The notes under the pieces: generated by a model
Told to the model about the DNA's origin: nothing
Database searches by the model: none
What the model saw: the letters and a program-made list of their open reading frames with translations, nothing else
Shown: positions 62,159-64,000 of the stretch, one piece after another
Numbering within the stretch: the first letter of the stretch is position 1
How the letters are laid out: each line of letters starts with the position of its first letter
Assembly (NCBI RefSeq): GCF_000332115.1
Contig: NC_020156.1
Location: forward strand, 3,349,501 to 3,413,500
DNA from: Nonlabens dokdonensis DSW-6
Lineage (GTDB): Bacteria > Bacteroidota > Bacteroidia > Flavobacteriales > Flavobacteriaceae
Length of the DNA stretch: 64,000 nucleotides
Reading direction: 5' to 3'
Position numbers and translations under genes: made by a program

Positions 62159-63541
62159 ATGTCAATAATCCTAGATAACTTATTTGATAATATAGCAGAC
62201 TTTTTAAAGAAAGCAAAAACTGCTAATTCGTTAGACCATTCAGGTTTAAAAGGAAGAGTGAATGAGGAATTATTTGGCAATTTTTTAAGTGAATATTTAA
62301 ATAAACAATGGTCAATAGGTAGTGGTAAAATAGTCGACCCAAGAGGACGCATTTCTGCAGAAACTGACTTATTTATTCATGATGAACATGGCTTGCCAAA
62401 AACAACATTAGGTAAGAGTGTAGATGTAATGCCAATTGAATCTTGCAGATATATTTTTGAAGTAAAAACAAAACTAAATGCAACAGAAATTAAAACTACT
62501 ATTGAGAAATTCTATAAATTAAAAGAATTCGATTATAGTAGGTCAAAAAAAGTTTTTCGTGTTTTATTCGCATATTCTTCTGATTTAAAAAAAGAAAATG
62601 AGCTTGAAAGAATCAAAAAATATGATGTTAATTTTCATACTGACCCAGCTATCCAAATTATTTTAATTGTAGATAAGGGCTATTGGTTTCATGCTAAACG
62701 TAATTATAAAGTTGCAAATACGAATACAGAATTAGTCACCTCTCATTATTATGAAACTATAAGTCGCAAAAATAATTTTGAAATAGTAATGTTCTTATCA
62801 GCTTTGCTTCAAACCTTGAACCCTGACAAAGCGACGTTTTATGAATATGTAAAGAATTTTCACGATTTTAATAAAATTGAAGTAGTTCAAAGTGTGATTT
62901 TAGATAAAATTGAGCATGACAAAATCATTTCAGGAACACCCAAAGAAAAACTAATTGTTGACCGAAGAGTTTATGAAAAAGTTTATAAACAAAATTGGTT
63001 AAAAAAAATTAAGTATAAGTTTCTACAAAAATCATTGATGACTTCAGAACCTATTATGGAAGTTACCATAATTAATGAAGAAAAATTTCCTGTTTATATT
63101 GATAGTATAAGTATTTTGACCTCGGAAAATCTATGTTTCTTTTTACCAGTATCGGAAAATGGTTTAGAATACCCTTTAACTATTGAACCTTATAAAAATT
63201 TAAAAATCCAAAGTCGTTTCATCTGTTTCCCAAAAAGAAGAAAAAATGATAAAGCTGGAGGAATTATGAAGTTATCAAAAGGCGGAACATATCATTGGGA
63301 ACACGATTATAAATTTAAACAAACAACAATTGATAAATTTGGAGTTATTCAAGTAGTAACAATCAAAAGACATTATCACTATTCATCCGAAATAAATTTA
63401 ACACAGCTTTCAACCAATGAAAGATACATACATCTAGATTTTCTATTTAGAAATTTGGGAGAGCCTAAAAAGTCAATGGATGGAGCAAAAGAAGGTATGG
63501 TTATAAAAAAAGGAGGTCATACTTATCGATATGAAGGCTAA
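62159..63541 (+). CDS. DUF6602-like protein with PD-(D/E)XK-type N-terminus
   Basis: 460 residues, no signal peptide. Residues 25-125 follow the DUF6602 pattern: LKGRVNEELFGNFLSEYLNKQWSIGSGKIVDPRGRISAETDLFIHDE, then RYIFEVKTKLNATEIKTTIEKF. The D of ETDLFI and E/K of FEVKTK are in PD-(D/E)XK positions. DUF6602 proteins occur next to restriction and defence genes and may bind DNA; catalysis is not shown. The C-terminal third is beta-rich (MKLSKGGTYHWEHDYKFKQ) and of unknown role. A cassette-like inverted-repeat element follows. Confidence 0.7.
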   Translation: MSIILDNLFDNIADFLKKAKTANSLDHSGLKGRVNEELFGNFLSEYLNKQWSIGSGKIVDPRGRISAETDLFIHDEHGLPKTTLGKSVDVMPIESCRYIFEVKTKLNATEIKTTIEKFYKLKEFDYSRSKKVFRVLFAYSSDLKKENELERIKKYDVNFHTDPAIQIILIVDKGYWFHAKRNYKVANTNTELVTSHYYETISRKNNFEIVMFLSALLQTLNPDKATFYEYVKNFHDFNKIEVVQSVILDKIEHDKIISGTPKEKLIVDRRVYEKVYKQNWLKKIKYKFLQKSLMTSEPIMEVTIINEEKFPVYIDSISILTSENLCFFLPVSENGLEYPLTIEPYKNLKIQSRFICFPKRRKNDKAGGIMKLSKGGTYHWEHDYKFKQTTIDKFGVIQVVTIKRHYHYSSEINLTQLSTNERYIHLDFLFRNLGEPKKSMDGAKEGMVIKKGGHTYRYEG

Positions 63542-63544
63542 AAT

Positions 63545-63690
63545 ACTGCACAAAACAATGTGTATAATTCATTGCTAATTATGGCCTACTTACGATAATC
63601 CTCGCGGACTTTCTATCTGTGATTTATTTGCTAACTTTAAAGCTTATACACGCAACTAATCTTATAAACAGGGTTGTGTGTCATTTGAGA
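63545..63690 (+). repeat. cassette-like inverted-repeat element 5
   Basis: Non-coding element 3' of the DUF6602-like gene. GTGTATAA (63560-63567) and TTATACAC (63644-63651) pair perfectly, with an asymmetric interior (TCGCGGACTTTC) and GGGTTGTGTGTC at the far end. It has the same type of layout as elements 1-4, on the opposite strand. Confidence 0.5.
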
Positions 63691-63691
63691 A

Positions 63692-64000
63692 ATGAAATTG
63701 ATTAAGACAATTAAAATATTAGACACGTGGAATATTTCTGGATTTGGAATAATAGCCGAAGTGGAAAATATTCACGATGGACTTTCAAAAGGAACGATTT
63801 TAAAATCTCAAGAAACGGAACTGACTTGGATTGTGGAAAGTCGAATTATTGAGACATTGGCGATTGATAAGTTGACCAGGTTTCCAAACGAAACCGAAAC
63901 ACCAATTCATCTGAATTTCAAAACTGTTTCGAATTTGGACAAAACTAAAGAAAAAATTGTGGAAAGAAACCAAAATCGGATTTTCCAATATCATCTTAAA
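63692..64000 (+). CDS. unknown protein, 3' end outside the window
   Basis: An ATG at 63692 opens 103 codons with no stop before the window ends (MKLIKTIKILDTWNISGFGIIAEVENIHDGLSKGTILKSQ, then ELTWIVESRIIETLAID, EKIVERNQNRIFQYHLK). The composition is coding-like: acidic and basic residues, regular strand pattern. No family recognised. It directly follows cassette-like element 5, as would the next gene of an array. Confidence 0.65.
   Translation, partial: MKLIKTIKILDTWNISGFGIIAEVENIHDGLSKGTILKSQETELTWIVESRIIETLAIDKLTRFPNETETPIHLNFKTVSNLDKTKEKIVERNQNRIFQYHLK

Overview
The window is chromosomal DNA of a marine-type member of the Flavobacteriaceae (Bacteroidota). The evidence is an AT-rich genome without Shine-Dalgarno-led starts, several TTTG/TAnnTTTG promoters, type IX secretion and gliding parts (two gliding-motility-type C-terminal domains, PorP/SprF, a PorE-like OmpA protein), DUF6090, DUF4251 and DUF6624-like proteins, and a fused alpha/beta E1 ketoacid dehydrogenase. 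A 16-bp perfect palindrome (CGCTTTCGCGAAAGCG) occurs 14 times exactly and twice in degraded form. I associate this motif with genera such as Nonlabens and Dokdonia, but cannot prove the genus here. I see no rRNA, tRNA or CRISPR array.

Layout. 0.2-5.5 kb holds mixed small genes, including a methyltransferase broken by a one-base frameshift and a membrane protein interrupted by an amber codon. 4.4-8.6 kb encodes a LodA-like quinoprotein oxidase with its LodB-like flavoprotein and a PRMT-like methyltransferase. 11.2-15.7 kb is an accessory island on one strand: a double-TIR protein, a beta-rich possible pore-forming protein, small unknown proteins and a PD-(D/E)XK-like protein. Most of its genes or gene pairs are followed by an imperfect inverted-repeat element, which looks like a gene-cassette array. 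16.1-20.0 kb encodes a GMC/FAD-SLDH/cytochrome c dehydrogenase. It shares an upstream motif with the lodA-like gene.

20.4-24.2 kb is dabB-dabA, a putative inorganic-carbon uptake system. 24.3-30.3 kb holds a site-2-protease/TPR fusion and an operon of envelope proteins. 30.6-39.2 kb is a giant repetitive surface protein, SprF-like protein and OmpA/PorE-like protein, a typical type IX secretion triplet. 39.5-43.0 kb has two HPF-type ribosome factors, TerC, a broken VapC-type toxin with its antitoxin, and a nitroreductase.

43.2-54.1 kb has PEP carboxylase followed by a lipid/polyketide cluster: ACP, ketosynthase, dehydratase, SDR reductase, type III polyketide synthase, methyltransferase and FAD hydroxylase. 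The last three match the logic of phenolic-lipid operons such as srsABC of Streptomyces. An Omp85-like protein and a DUF547 lipoprotein sit inside the cluster on the other strand. 54.4-58.2 kb has E1 dehydrogenase, PAP2 phosphatase and an IPNS-like dioxygenase. 58.7-61.4 kb encodes two unknown secreted proteins. 62.2-64 kb has a DUF6602-like protein, another cassette-like element, and a gene that runs off the end.

The points most worth following are the cassette-like island, the exaptation of the 16-bp palindrome into at least six coding regions, the motif shared by the two oxidase operons, and the type III PKS cluster. Four disrupted or recently duplicated loci (2727, 3807, 41422, 32173-34030) should be checked against reads.
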